In this document: in pieces, positions 34,235 to 42,723 of the stretch
How positions within the stretch are numbered: the stretch's first letter is position 1
How the letters are laid out: each line of letters opens with the position of its first letter
From: Burkholderiales bacterium 8X
GTDB lineage: Bacteria > Pseudomonadota > Gammaproteobacteria > Burkholderiales > Burkholderiaceae_C
DNA length: 64,000 nt
Reading direction: 5' to 3'
NCBI GenBank assembly: GCA_902506565.1
Contig: LR732703.1
Span: forward strand, 4,016,709-4,080,708
Position numbers and translations under genes: made by a program
The notes under the pieces: generated by a model
What the model saw: only the letters and a program-made list of their open reading frames with translations
Told to the model about the DNA's origin: nothing
Database searches by the model: none

Positions 34235-36313
34235 ATGTTTGTTCTGTACGAAGAAGCCGGCAAGTACCTGGGCGGCCGCATCCTTTCCGAGGCAGAAGCG
34301 TCGGCGCAAGTCGAGCTCGAATCGGGCAAGCGGGTCAAGGTCAAGAGCGGCCACATCGTGCTTCGCTTCGAGAAGCCCGCACCTGCGCTGTTGATCGCCG
34401 AGGCCCGCCGGCTGGCCGCCGAGATGGACCTCGACCTGGCCTGGGAATTCGCGCCAGAAGGCGAGTTCGGCTTCGCCGACCTGGCGGTGGACTACTTCCA
34501 GGCCAAGCCCTCGCTGGAGCAGCAGGCCGCCTCGCTGCTGGCGCTCTTCGAGGCGCCGCACTACTTCCGGCGCGCCGGCAAGGGGCGCTTCAAGAAAGCG
34601 CCGGCCGAGATCGTGCAACAGGCGTTGGCGGCCATCGAGAAGAAGAAGGCGGTCCAGGCGCAGATCGCCGAATGGGCGGCCCAGCTCGCAGCCGGCGAAT
34701 GTCCTGCCGCCGTTCGCGATCAGCTCTACAAGATCCTCTTCAAGCCCGACAAGAACGCGCCCGAGTACAAGGCGGTGGTCGAGGCTTCGCGCAGCACCCA
34801 GCGCGCACCGCTCGACCTGCTCGAACAGGCCGGCGCGATCGATTCGGCCTACCAGTTCCACTGGCGGCGCTTCCTGTTCGAGAACTTTCCGAAGGGCACG
34901 GCCTTTCCGCCGCTCGCCGCACCGGTCATCGCGGACGAGCTGCCGCTCGCATCCGTCCAGGCCTTCTCGATCGACGACTCGCAGACCACCGAAATCGACG
35001 ACGCACTTTCGGTGCAGGGACTCGGCAGCGGCCAGGTGACGGTCGGCATCCACATCGCGGCGCCGGGCCTCGCGCTCGTGCCAGGCGGCCCGATCGACAA
35101 GGTGGCGCGCTCGCGCATGTCGACCGTCTACATGCCGGGCCACAAGATCACGATGCTGCCGGACGAGGTGGTGCAGGCCTACACCCTGCAGGAAGGCCGC
35201 GACTGCCCGGCGGTCTCGCTCTATGCCAGCTTCGACGAATCCACGCTGTCGCTCCTTTCGACCGAGACCCGGCTGGAGCGGGTGCCGATCGTCGCCAACT
35301 TGCGGCACGACCAGCTCGACCGCTTCGTCGACGAGGCGTGGTTGCAGGACGCGGCGCTGGCCGCCGGCGACACGCCGGAGGCTGCCGAGCGGCTGCGCGC
35401 GCCGCTCTCGTTTCTCTTCAAGCTCGCCAGGCATCTCAAGGCACAGCGCGAAGTCGTCCGGGGCAAGCCCGAAAGCTTCAATCGCCCCGACTACAACTTC
35501 CGCCTGGTCGGCAACGACGGCGAGCCGGATGGCAGCGAGCAGGTTCAGATCACCACCCGGCAGCGCGGCGCGCCACTCGACCTGATCGTCTCCGAAGCCA
35601 TGATCCTGGCCAACAGCACCTGGGGCAGCTGGCTCGGCGAACTGGGCGTGCCCGGCCTCTACCGCAGCCAGGCCAGCCTGGCGCCCGGCATCAAGGTGCG
35701 AATGGGAACTCGCGCCTTGCCGCATGCGGGCCTCGGGGTGAAGAGTTATGCCTGGAGCACGTCGCCGCTGCGCCGCTACACCGACCTCGTCAACCAGTGG
35801 CAGATCATCGCGGCCGCCCGCCATGGCAAGACCGCGGCGCTGGCAGCGCCCTTCAAGCCCAAGGACGCGGACCTGTTCTCGATCCTCTCGGGCTTCGACG
35901 CCGCCTACGCGACCTACAACGCCTACCAGGGCGCCATGGAGCGCTTCTGGACGCTCAAGTACCTGGAGCAGCAAGGCATCGCCGAACTCGAGGCCACGCT
36001 GATCAAGGACGTACCGCAGGGGGCGCTCGCGCGAGCCGACACCCTGCCGCTGGTCTTTCACGTGACCGGCACGCAGGGCCTCGCGCGCGGGGCGCGGGTC
36101 AGGGTGAAGCTCGGCGAAATCGACGAAATCGCGCTCGACGTCCACGGCACCGTGGTCGAGCGCCTCGACGCAGCGCCGGCACTGGCCGATGCGCTCGACG
36201 ACGAAGGCAGCGGCGAGGTCGAGGAGATGGCCGGGCCGCTGGCCATCGCGGTCGACCTTGCCGACGGCGATGCCGACAGCGAGACGCCTCAACCCGAGAA
36301 AACCCCGGCATGA
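34235..36313 (+). CDS. RNase II-family 3'-5' exoribonuclease
   Basis: Processive exoribonuclease of 692 residues. The N-terminal region (1-240) lacks the classical double cold-shock signature of RNase R and is helical. The RNB catalytic domain starts near 245 with AFSIDDSQTTEIDDALSV, which provides the clustered acidic metal ligands, and continues with HIAAPG, SRMSTVYMPGHKITMLP and YAWSTSPLRRYTDLVNQWQI with the conserved Arg pair. The C-terminal part (about 580-670) is an S1-like fold, ending in an acidic tail. It is smaller than RNase R (over 750) and closer to RNase II. The stop overlaps the next ATG (ATGA). Confidence 0.92.
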   Translation: MFVLYEEAGKYLGGRILSEAEASAQVELESGKRVKVKSGHIVLRFEKPAPALLIAEARRLAAEMDLDLAWEFAPEGEFGFADLAVDYFQAKPSLEQQAASLLALFEAPHYFRRAGKGRFKKAPAEIVQQALAAIEKKKAVQAQIAEWAAQLAAGECPAAVRDQLYKILFKPDKNAPEYKAVVEASRSTQRAPLDLLEQAGAIDSAYQFHWRRFLFENFPKGTAFPPLAAPVIADELPLASVQAFSIDDSQTTEIDDALSVQGLGSGQVTVGIHIAAPGLALVPGGPIDKVARSRMSTVYMPGHKITMLPDEVVQAYTLQEGRDCPAVSLYASFDESTLSLLSTETRLERVPIVANLRHDQLDRFVDEAWLQDAALAAGDTPEAAERLRAPLSFLFKLARHLKAQREVVRGKPESFNRPDYNFRLVGNDGEPDGSEQVQITTRQRGAPLDLIVSEAMILANSTWGSWLGELGVPGLYRSQASLAPGIKVRMGTRALPHAGLGVKSYAWSTSPLRRYTDLVNQWQIIAAARHGKTAALAAPFKPKDADLFSILSGFDAAYATYNAYQGAMERFWTLKYLEQQGIAELEATLIKDVPQGALARADTLPLVFHVTGTQGLARGARVRVKLGEIDEIALDVHGTVVERLDAAPALADALDDEGSGEVEEMAGPLAIAVDLADGDADSETPQPEKTPA

Positions 36314-37167
36314 ACCTGCGCGACTTCAGCACGCTGCAGATCGCAATCGGCATCTCGGTGCTGGCGCATGCCGGCTTGCTGGCGGTCCGCTTCGCCGACC
36401 CCGAATCCTTCAACCGGGTCTTCAAGGAAACGCCGCTCGAGGTCATCCTGGTCAACGCCAAGACCAACGAGCGGCCCGACAAGGCGATGGCGATCGCGCA
36501 GGCTTCGCTCGCCGGCGGCGGCGACCTCGACAAGGGCCGCGCCACCAGCCCCCTGCCGCCCTCGGCCTTCACCGCCATCGGCGACAGCGCCGACGATGCG
36601 CGCCGCCAGGTCGAGGCCATGCAGGAGCAGCAGCAGATGCTGCTGACCCAGATCAAGAAGCAGCTCGCCTCGATGCCGCTGCCCGACCCGCGCAACCAGG
36701 GCAACCCGGCCGAGGCGGCGGCCCGCGAAGAGAAGCGCAAGCAGCTCACCGAGCTGTTGGCGGAAATCGAGCGCCGGGTCAACGAAGAAAATGCCCGCCC
36801 CAAGAAGCGCTACCTGAGCCCGGCCACCAAGGAAGCGGCGTATGCCGGCTATGTCGACGCACTCAGGCGGCGCATCGAGGCCCGCGGCACCGAGAACTTT
36901 CCGGAGATCGCCGGCAAGAAGCTCTATGGCGAGCTCACGATGATGGTCACGGTCAACTTCGACGGCAGCCTGGTCGACACCGAGATCATCGAGAGCTCGG
37001 GCGATCGGCTGCTCGACCGCCGGGCCCAGGCCATCGTCCGCAGCATCGGCAACTTCGGCCGCTTCAACGACGCGATGCGCCGCCAGACCGACCAGATCGT
37101 GCTGCCCTCGCGCTTCAAGTTCACGCGCGACGAAACGCTCGAGACCCAGGTCTCGTCCAAGCCCTGA
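36310..37167 (+). CDS. TonB-like periplasmic protein
   Basis: An inner-membrane protein of 285 residues with a single N-terminal TM helix (about 9-27), the short ETPLEVILVNAKTNERP segment common to TonB/TolA-like proteins, and a Gln/Glu/Lys coiled coil (about 95-175). The C-terminal TonB domain (about 175-275) shows KKLYGELTMMVTVNFDGSLVDTEIIESSGDRLLDRRAQAIV. It lacks the long Pro/Lys spacer and an adjacent exbBD, so it may be a dedicated TonB paralogue or an energy-independent relative. The start overlaps the RNase stop by 4 nt. Confidence 0.85.
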   Translation: MNLRDFSTLQIAIGISVLAHAGLLAVRFADPESFNRVFKETPLEVILVNAKTNERPDKAMAIAQASLAGGGDLDKGRATSPLPPSAFTAIGDSADDARRQVEAMQEQQQMLLTQIKKQLASMPLPDPRNQGNPAEAAAREEKRKQLTELLAEIERRVNEENARPKKRYLSPATKEAAYAGYVDALRRRIEARGTENFPEIAGKKLYGELTMMVTVNFDGSLVDTEIIESSGDRLLDRRAQAIVRSIGNFGRFNDAMRRQTDQIVLPSRFKFTRDETLETQVSSKP

Positions 37168-37204
37168 CCCAAGCGAAGCGAAGCGAATCGGACCGAGCCG
37201 CACG

Positions 37205-38050
37205 ATGGATCTCTACTGCGTCATGGGCAATCCGGTGGAGCACAGCCGCTCGCCGTGGATACACGCGCGCTTCGCGGAACTCACCGGGCAGACATTGCGA
37301 TACGACCGCCGGCGGGTGGAACTGGATGGCTTTGCCGATGGCGTCGCGGCCTTCCGCGGCGAGGCTTCCGGCACCGCGCGCGGCTGCAACGTGACCGTGC
37401 CCTTCAAGTTCGATGCCGCCCGGCTGGCCAACCGGCGCAGCGAGCGAGCGACGCTCGCGGACGCCGCCAACGTCCTCAGCTTCGCCGAAGACGGCAGCAT
37501 CGATGCCGACAACAGCGATGGCGCGGGCCTGGTCGCCGACATCGAGCAGCATGCCGCGCGCCCGCTCGCCGGAGTCGACCTGCTGCTGCTCGGCGCAGGC
37601 GGCGGCGCTTCCGGGGTGCTGGGTCCGCTGCTTCAGGGCCGGCCTCGACGTCTGGTGGTCGCGAACCGGACCTTGTCGCGCGCGATCGAACTGGTGCAGC
37701 GCCATGCCGCGCTGGCGCTCGCCAGCGGCGTGAGCCTCGAGGCGCAGGCGCTGGGCGATGTGCAAGGCACATTCGATCTGGTGGTGAATGCCACCGCGTC
37801 CAGCCTGGCGGGCGGCGAGGTGCCGGTGTCGGCCAGCGTCCTCCAGCCCGGCACGCTGGCCATCGACATGATGTACGGACCGGCCGCCGCCGGCTTCATG
37901 CAGTGGGCGCGCCGACACGGCGCCATTCCGCGGGACGGCCTCGGCATGCTGGTCGAGCAGGCGGCCGAAGCCTTCGCGGTCTGGCGCGGCGTGCGTCCGC
38001 CGACCCAGGACGTGCTGGCCGAATTGCGCGCCATCGTCGATCGCGCGTGA
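37205..38050 (+). CDS. aroE: Shikimate dehydrogenase AroE
   Basis: NADPH-dependent enzyme of 281 residues reducing 3-dehydroshikimate to shikimate. The substrate domain begins YCVMGNPVEHSRSPWIHARF and has the catalytic K68 in NVTVPFK, followed by the ADNSDGAGL loop (usually NTDG; the Asp remains). The NADP domain has the glycine motif LLLLGAGGGASGVLGPLL and ANRT. A conserved MMYGP motif and a C-terminal DGLGMLVEQAAEAF follow. It belongs to the same pathway as aroG but is transcribed on the opposite strand. Its stop overlaps the GTG of mtgA. Confidence 0.95.
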   Translation: MDLYCVMGNPVEHSRSPWIHARFAELTGQTLRYDRRRVELDGFADGVAAFRGEASGTARGCNVTVPFKFDAARLANRRSERATLADAANVLSFAEDGSIDADNSDGAGLVADIEQHAARPLAGVDLLLLGAGGGASGVLGPLLQGRPRRLVVANRTLSRAIELVQRHAALALASGVSLEAQALGDVQGTFDLVVNATASSLAGGEVPVSASVLQPGTLAIDMMYGPAAAGFMQWARRHGAIPRDGLGMLVEQAAEAFAVWRGVRPPTQDVLAELRAIVDRA

Positions 38051-38796
38051 AGGCCGTTCTTCGTTGGCTGCTGTGCCTGCTGTTCGCGGGCTTCGCACTC
38101 CAGGTGTTCTTCGTCGGGCGAATCGCGCTGATGGCGGTGGTCGATCCGCAGTCCACCGCCTTCCAGCGCTCCGAAGCCTGGCGAACCGCCACCGAGGGCC
38201 GGAGCAACGGCGAGCGCGACTGGCGCCAGCGCTGGGTGCCGTACACGCAGATCGCCGAGAACCTGAAACGCGCGGTGATCGCGAGCGAGGACGGCGAATT
38301 CATCTATCACGGCGGGGTCGAGTGGGAGGCGATCGAACGCGCCCGCCAGCGCAATGCCAAGGCCGAACAGCTGGCGGCGCGCCGCGCCGCGCAGATGCGG
38401 GCCCGCGGCAAGGAGCCGCGCCCGCCGCAGATGCGCGGCGGCTCGACCATCACCCAGCAGCTGGCCAAGAACCTGCTGCTTTCCGGCGAGCGAACGATGC
38501 TGCGCAAGGGCCAGGAGCTGGTGCTCGCCACCCTGCTGGAAATCTTCTTGAGCAAGCAGCGCATCCTCGAGATCTACCTGAACAGCGTCGAATGGGGCGA
38601 AGGCGTGTTCGGTGCCGAGGCCGCGTCGCAGCATTACTTCAAGAAGCCTGCAGCAAGACTCAACGCGAGCGAGGCTGCGCGGCTCGCGGTCATGCTGCCG
38701 AGCCCCAAGGCCTTCGAGCGCCGGCCCGGGTCGCCTTATCTCTCGAACCGCACCGGCACGATCGTCGCGCGGATGCCCTCGGCCGAACTGCCCTGA
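38047..38796 (+). CDS. mtgA: Monofunctional biosynthetic peptidoglycan transglycosylase MtgA
   Basis: GT51 glycosyltransferase of 249 residues that polymerises lipid II without a transpeptidase domain. TM helix at about 9-30. The catalytic motif is ASEDGEFIYHGG with E81. GGSTITQQLAKNLLLS, KGQELVLATLLEIFLSKQRILEIYLNSVEWGEGVFG and AARLAVMLPSP are the remaining GT51 boxes. A short basic insert (QLAARRAAQMRARGKEPRPPQ) sits before the GGST box. The GTG start overlaps the aroE stop as GTGA, implying coupling. Confidence 0.95.
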   Translation: MKAVLRWLLCLLFAGFALQVFFVGRIALMAVVDPQSTAFQRSEAWRTATEGRSNGERDWRQRWVPYTQIAENLKRAVIASEDGEFIYHGGVEWEAIERARQRNAKAEQLAARRAAQMRARGKEPRPPQMRGGSTITQQLAKNLLLSGERTMLRKGQELVLATLLEIFLSKQRILEIYLNSVEWGEGVFGAEAASQHYFKKPAARLNASEAARLAVMLPSPKAFERRPGSPYLSNRTGTIVARMPSAELP

Positions 38797-38847
38797 TCCG
38801 GCTCGCGCCCCTGCCGCAGACGGGCATTCGAAGGCAGGTGCCGCCCG

Positions 38848-38853
38848 TATGAT
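38848..38853 (+). promoter_or_regulatory. -10-like TATGAT 7 nt before plsC
   Basis: TATGAT (5 of 6) ends 7 nt before the ATG at 38861, with no Shine-Dalgarno sequence. This spacing supports 38861 rather than 38849 as the plsC start. Confidence 0.45.
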
Positions 38854-38860
38854 CGGCGCC

Positions 38861-39661
38861 ATGCTTGCGAAGTTGCTGGGGTGGATGCTGTTGGGCGTGG
38901 TTCGTCTCTTGACGGGCGCGCAGGCTCGTTGGCATGGCTGCCCGCCCAAGGCCGAACAGCGCATCTACTTCGCCAACCACCAGAGCCACATCGACTTGGT
39001 CATGATCTGGGCCGCGCTGCCCGAAGAACTTCGCAGCATCACGCGACCGATCGCCGCCCGCGACTACTGGGCCAACACGCCGTTCAAGCGCTGGATCACG
39101 ACCAAGGTCTTCAACGCGATCTATGTCGAACGAGGCGGCAGCCCTTCGCCGGCTGGCGCCAAGGATTCGGCACCGTCGCAAGCCATGGCGACACGCGGTG
39201 ACGACGAGCGCATCGAACCCACGCTCGAAAGCAACCCGGCACCGCTGCATGAAACTGCCTCGACGCCGGAGCCGGAGGCAGTGCAGCTGGCGCAGGCCGC
39301 GCAGGTGACAGCGGCTGCGCCCGGCTCTCCCGAAGCCCTGGCACCGCTCCAACCCCTTATCGACGCCCTGCAAAGCGGCGACTCGATCATCATCTTCCCC
39401 GAGGGCACGCGTGGACACACCGGCGAGCCGCAGAAGTTCAAGTCCGGCCTCTACACCCTTGCGCAGCTGTTCCCGGACGTGGTGCTGGTACCGGCCTGGA
39501 TCGACAACGTGCAGCGGGTCATGCCCAAGGGCGAAGTCGTGCCGGTGCCGATCCTCTGCTCGGTCACCTTCGGCGCGCCGGTTCGGCTCGAAGCCGAGGA
39601 AGAGCGGCGCGCCTTCCTGGATCGTGCACGCGAGGCGGTGGTCGCCCTGCGCGCCGCCTGA
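38861..39661 (+). CDS. plsC: 1-acyl-sn-glycerol-3-phosphate acyltransferase PlsC
   Basis: Membrane acyltransferase of 266 residues converting lysophosphatidate to phosphatidate. An N-terminal hydrophobic helix (about 1-18) is followed by motif I N-H40-Q-S-H-I-D45 and motif III FPEGTRG (179-185), then the conserved VPAWIDNVQR segment. Between the motifs, residues about 92-162 form an Ala/Pro/Glu/Ser-rich insert not found in compact PlsC proteins. Without it the protein would have ordinary family length. The ATG at 38849 is an alternative start. The product feeds CdsA, encoded 13 bp downstream. Confidence 0.9.
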   Translation: MLAKLLGWMLLGVVRLLTGAQARWHGCPPKAEQRIYFANHQSHIDLVMIWAALPEELRSITRPIAARDYWANTPFKRWITTKVFNAIYVERGGSPSPAGAKDSAPSQAMATRGDDERIEPTLESNPAPLHETASTPEPEAVQLAQAAQVTAAAPGSPEALAPLQPLIDALQSGDSIIIFPEGTRGHTGEPQKFKSGLYTLAQLFPDVVLVPAWIDNVQRVMPKGEVVPVPILCSVTFGAPVRLEAEEERRAFLDRAREAVVALRAA

Positions 39662-39674
39662 TCAACACACCGTC

Positions 39675-40721
39675 ATGTACCCCTTCCTGCGCAGCCTCAC
39701 GCCGACCCAACAGGTCGCGGCGCTGTTCCTCATCGTCTTCGGCCTGCTCGTCGTCATGAGCACCGTCGCCTTCTTGCTCACCTTCAAGGAGCGGCGCAAT
39801 CCGGTCCATGACGAGCTCTGGCAACGCGAGCTGCAGCACTACCGGCGGCTGCTCGGCACCACCTGGTTCATGGTGGCGGTGTTCTGGATCGGCTGGGCCC
39901 TGGGCGAAACCGTGGCGACCCTGCTCTTCGCCTTCATCTCGTTCTTCGCGCTGCGCGAGTTCATCTCGCTCTCGCCGACCCGGCGCGGCGACCATCGCAG
40001 CCTGATCCTGGTCTTCTTCATCGTGCTGCCGGTGCAGTTCTGGCTGGTGGCGACGGCACGCTTCGACCTCTTCACCGTGTTCATCCCGGTGTACGCATTC
40101 CTGGCGATCCCGGTAGTAAGCGCGCTGGCCGACGATCCGAACCAGTTTCTCGAACGCACCGCCAAGCTGCAATGGGGAATCATGGTCTGCGTCTTCGGCA
40201 TGAGCCATGTGCCGGCCTTGCTGCTGCTGTCGTTCCCGGGGTACGAGGGCAAGAGCGCGTTCCTCGTGTTCTTCCTCGTCTTCGTGGTGCAGACCTGCAT
40301 GCTGGTGCAGCATGTCATCGCCCGGCGCAGCACCTTGCCGATGGCGTCGGCTGCACTGCCGGTGCCTGCGCCGCCCACCGCACTCTTCCGGCGCGAACCC
40401 TTCGCCCCGCATGTGAGCCGCAGCTTCAACTGGACCAGCTGGGCGATCGGCATGGCGATCGCGAGCCTGGTGGGTGCCCTGCTGTCCTTCATCACCCCGT
40501 TCCGGTTCGGCCAGGCATTGGCGGTGTCGCTGATCGCCTGCATCGCCGGCTCGATGGGCCACCTCGTCATGAAGGCCATGAAGCACGACCGCGGCATTCC
40601 GAGCTGGGGCCGGCGCGGCGTCGGCATCACCGGCGCCAATGGCCTGCTCGATCGGGTCGACGCGCTCTGCTTCGCGGCGCCGGTGTTCTTCCATTCGGTG
40701 CGCTGGTACTTCGACGCATGA
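39675..40721 (+). CDS. Phosphatidate cytidylyltransferase (CdsA family)
   Basis: Polytopic enzyme of 348 residues making CDP-diacylglycerol from phosphatidate and CTP. About eight TM helices. The C-terminal family signature is recognisable as [26 protein letters not shown], where the D-R-x-D metal motif is kept although HGG reads ANG. The compact cytosolic CDS loop ([17 protein letters not shown]) is typical of the alternative, longer CdsA-like group often paired with a plsC gene. It directly follows plsC, so the pair covers two successive phospholipid steps. Confidence 0.88.
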   Translation: MYPFLRSLTPTQQVAALFLIVFGLLVVMSTVAFLLTFKERRNPVHDELWQRELQHYRRLLGTTWFMVAVFWIGWALGETVATLLFAFISFFALREFISLSPTRRGDHRSLILVFFIVLPVQFWLVATARFDLFTVFIPVYAFLAIPVVSALADDPNQFLERTAKLQWGIMVCVFGMSHVPALLLLSFPGYEGKSAFLVFFLVFVVQTCMLVQHVIARRSTLPMASAALPVPAPPTALFRREPFAPHVSRSFNWTSWAIGMAIASLVGALLSFITPFRFGQALAVSLIACIAGSMGHLVMKAMKHDRGIPSWGRRGVGITGANGLLDRVDALCFAAPVFFHSVRWYFDA

Positions 40722-40734
40722 ACCGCCGCCCGCG

Positions 40735-41283
40735 ATGAGGATCCTCGGCATCGATCCGGGCCTGCAGACCACCGGCTTCGGCGTGGTCGATATCGACGGC
40801 CATGCGCTGCGCTACGTGGCGAGCGGCACGATCAGCACCCGCAAGGTGGCGCAGGGCGAGCTGCCGGCGAGGCTCAAGGTGCTGTTCGACGGCATCGGCG
40901 AGATCGCCGAGCGCTACAAGCCGGATGCGGCCGCGGTCGAAATCGTCTTCGTCAACGTCAATCCGCAATCGACCCTGTTGCTCGGCCAGGCGCGTGGGGC
41001 CTGCCTGACGGCACTGGTCACCAACAACCTCTCGGTCGCCGAGTACACGGCGCTGCAGATGAAGCAGGCGGTCGCCGGCCATGGCCGCGCAGCCAAGGCG
41101 CAGGTCCAGGAAATGGTGAAGCGCCTGCTGCAACTGCCGGGCCTTCCGGGCAGCGATGCGGCGGATGCGCTGGGCATCGCGATCACCCACGCCCACGTGG
41201 GCAGTTCGATGAGCCGCTTGAGCCAGGCCGCGGTGCTGACGCGCACCACGACTGGCATGTACCGCCAGGGTCGCACTCGCTGA
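40735..41283 (+). CDS. ruvC: Holliday junction resolvase RuvC
   Basis: Endonuclease of 182 residues that resolves four-way junctions with RuvAB. The catalytic carboxylates D7, E69, D141 and D144 match the E. coli pattern (D7, E66, D138, D141). [16 protein letters not shown] and [15 protein letters not shown] are visible. The usual ruvAB neighbours are absent, a split found in many Burkholderiales. It follows cdsA by 13 bp and ends the plus-strand run. Confidence 0.95.
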   Translation: MRILGIDPGLQTTGFGVVDIDGHALRYVASGTISTRKVAQGELPARLKVLFDGIGEIAERYKPDAAAVEIVFVNVNPQSTLLLGQARGACLTALVTNNLSVAEYTALQMKQAVAGHGRAAKAQVQEMVKRLLQLPGLPGSDAADALGIAITHAHVGSSMSRLSQAAVLTRTTTGMYRQGRTR

Positions 41284-41303
41284 CCCGAGCGCCCCGACCG
41301 GGC

Positions 41304-41319
41304 GGCCCGAGGGCCTTTT
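41304..41319. terminator. Short hairpin with T-run between convergent ruvC and the 58-aa gene
   Basis: GGCC/GGCC with a CGAG loop is followed by TTTTC. It is short but lies in the 45-bp convergent gap where a terminator is expected. Confidence 0.45.
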
Positions 41320-41328
41320 CTCAAGCTC

Positions 41329-41505
41329 TCAAGCCACGCGTTCGGCGATCAGCACCGCGAAGAAGCCGAACGCCGCCAGCAGCGTCCATTTCAGGACGAT
41401 CCAGCCGAAGCGGCGGTACTTGGGCTGCCCCGTGCCGGCGTAGAACGCGAAGGACACGCCGGCGGTCAGCAGCAGGAAAAGAATGGCCCAGCGAAACAGC
41501 AGCAT
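41329..41505 (-). CDS. Small two-helix membrane protein
   Basis: A 58-residue protein with two hydrophobic segments (about 2-20 and 36-54) joined by a short basic turn (TGQPKYRRFGW). The ATG at 41505 is the first after the lpxC stop, 34 bp away on the same strand. Longer readings run into lpxC out of frame. The position after lpxC is common in Comamonadaceae. The function is unknown; such proteins are usually inner-membrane accessories. Confidence 0.65.
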   Translation of the reverse strand: MLLFRWAILFLLLTAGVSFAFYAGTGQPKYRRFGWIVLKWTLLAAFGFFAVLIAERVA

Positions 41506-41539
41506 GTGAGAGCGATGAGCCTGTGGTCGCGAAAAAGAG

Positions 41540-42463
41540 CTACCAGGCCCGCGCGACTTCGGCGAAGCCGGCCGGCGCCTGCTTCTGGTCGTCGAAGGTG
41601 ACGATCTCGTAGGCGTCCTCTTGCGCGAGCAATTCGCGCAGCAGGCGGTTGTTGAGCGCATGGCCGGAGCGGAACGCGGTGTACGCCGCCAGCAAGGGCC
41701 GGCCGATCACGTACAGGTCGCCCATCGCGTCGAGGATCTTGTGCTTCACGAACTCGTCGTCATAGCGCAGCCCACCGGCGTTCAGCACCTTGGTGTCGTC
41801 CATCACGATCGCGTTGTCCAGCCCGCCGCCGAGCGCCAGGCCGCGGGAGCGCATGTATTCCACTTCCTTGGTGAAGCCGAAGGTGCGTGCGCGTGCAATG
41901 TCCCGGCTGTAGGAACCCGAGCCCAGGTCGAACTCGAAGCGCTGCCCGGTCGAACTCACCACCCGGTGGTCGAAATCGATCTCGAAACTCAGCTTGAAGC
42001 CGTGGTGCGGCGCGAGCCGGGCCCACTTCAGGTCGCCGCCCTCGCCTTCCCGAACTTCCACCGGCCGGGTCACCCGGATGAAGCGGCGCGGCGCCTTCTG
42101 CAATTCGATGCCTGCGCTTTGCAGCAGGAACACGAATGACGATGCCGAGCCGTCGAGGATCGGAACCTCGTCCGCCGTGATATCGATCAAGAGATTGTCG
42201 ATGCCGAGCCCTGCGCAGGCCGACATCAGGTGCTCCACCGTCTGCACCTTGGCCGCCCCCGACGACACCGTCGAGGCCAGCCGCGTATCCGTCACCGCCT
42301 CGGCGGTCATCGGAATCTCCACCGGCTGCGGCAGATCCACCCGCCGGAACCGGATCCCGAAATCCACCGGCGCCGGCCGCAGCGTCAACTCCACCCGCTG
42401 CCCGCTGTGCAGCCCCACGCCCACGGCGCGAGTGATCGATTTAAGCGTTCGTTGAGCCAGCAC
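41540..42463 (-). CDS. lpxC: UDP-3-O-acyl-N-acetylglucosamine deacetylase LpxC
   Basis: Zinc amidase of 307 residues, the committed step of lipid A synthesis. The zinc ligands H78, H241 and D245 and the general base/acid region E77 and H268 are all present ([28 protein letters not shown]). I chose the GTG at 42463 because it gives the family N-terminus [20 protein letters not shown] at normal length and lies 7 nt after a TAGAAT. Starting at the ATG 42532 would add a 23-residue basic extension. It is separated from ftsZ by 254 bp containing a large palindrome. Confidence 0.96.
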   Translation of the reverse strand: MLAQRTLKSITRAVGVGLHSGQRVELTLRPAPVDFGIRFRRVDLPQPVEIPMTAEAVTDTRLASTVSSGAAKVQTVEHLMSACAGLGIDNLLIDITADEVPILDGSASSFVFLLQSAGIELQKAPRRFIRVTRPVEVREGEGGDLKWARLAPHHGFKLSFEIDFDHRVVSSTGQRFEFDLGSGSYSRDIARARTFGFTKEVEYMRSRGLALGGGLDNAIVMDDTKVLNAGGLRYDDEFVKHKILDAMGDLYVIGRPLLAAYTAFRSGHALNNRLLRELLAQEDAYEIVTFDDQKQAPAGFAEVARAW

Positions 42464-42470
42464 CCGGCCG

Positions 42471-42476
42471 ATTCTA
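42471..42476 (-). promoter_or_regulatory. -10-like TAGAAT 7 nt before lpxC
   Basis: TAGAAT on the minus strand ends 7 nt before the GTG start of lpxC, with no Shine-Dalgarno sequence and no -35. It suggests an lpxC transcript independent of ftsZ. Confidence 0.5.
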
Positions 42477-42598
42477 GGAGCCCCCGCCCGATCGAGCGAT
42501 CGACGGTTGGCTATACCCCGCATGGCCATCATGAAGCTCCGAAACCCGCCAACGCCCTGTCCATGGGATCCCGGTATTCAGAAATGCGACGCAGGAGC

Positions 42599-42723
42599 GA
42601 TTGATAGGGTGTGAAGCGTAGCGAGCGCCCCGAGGTTGCGCCGAGAAGCGCAGCCGTACTCCGGTACGGCGAGCATCGCAGGCGCAAGATCGGGGCGCGC
42701 AGTAGCTTCAAACCCTATCAATC
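42599..42723. repeat. 125-bp imperfect palindrome at the ftsZ 3' end
   Basis: The arms pair over most of their length: GATTGATAGGGT/ACCCTATCAATC, TGAAGC/GCTTCA, GCGCCCCGA/TCGGGGCGC, TTGCGCC/GGCGCAA and CCGTAC/GTACGG around a TCCG tip. The right arm contains the ftsZ stop codon (42718-42720). As RNA it would form a very long hairpin starting at the end of ftsZ. The form resembles REP-like elements scattered in Comamonadaceae genomes, which is an inference from memory. Confidence 0.8.

Noticed and set aside
32279-36292. 1337-codon open frame antisense to the RNase II gene and yqiA and running through rodA out of frame
   Set aside because: The overlapped genes have clear family motifs; the antisense product is low-complexity and Arg/Gly/Asp-rich.
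37168-37204. Short GCGAA tandem repeat between the TonB-like gene and aroE
   Set aside because: There are only about three units and no symmetry or promoter feature; probably chance.
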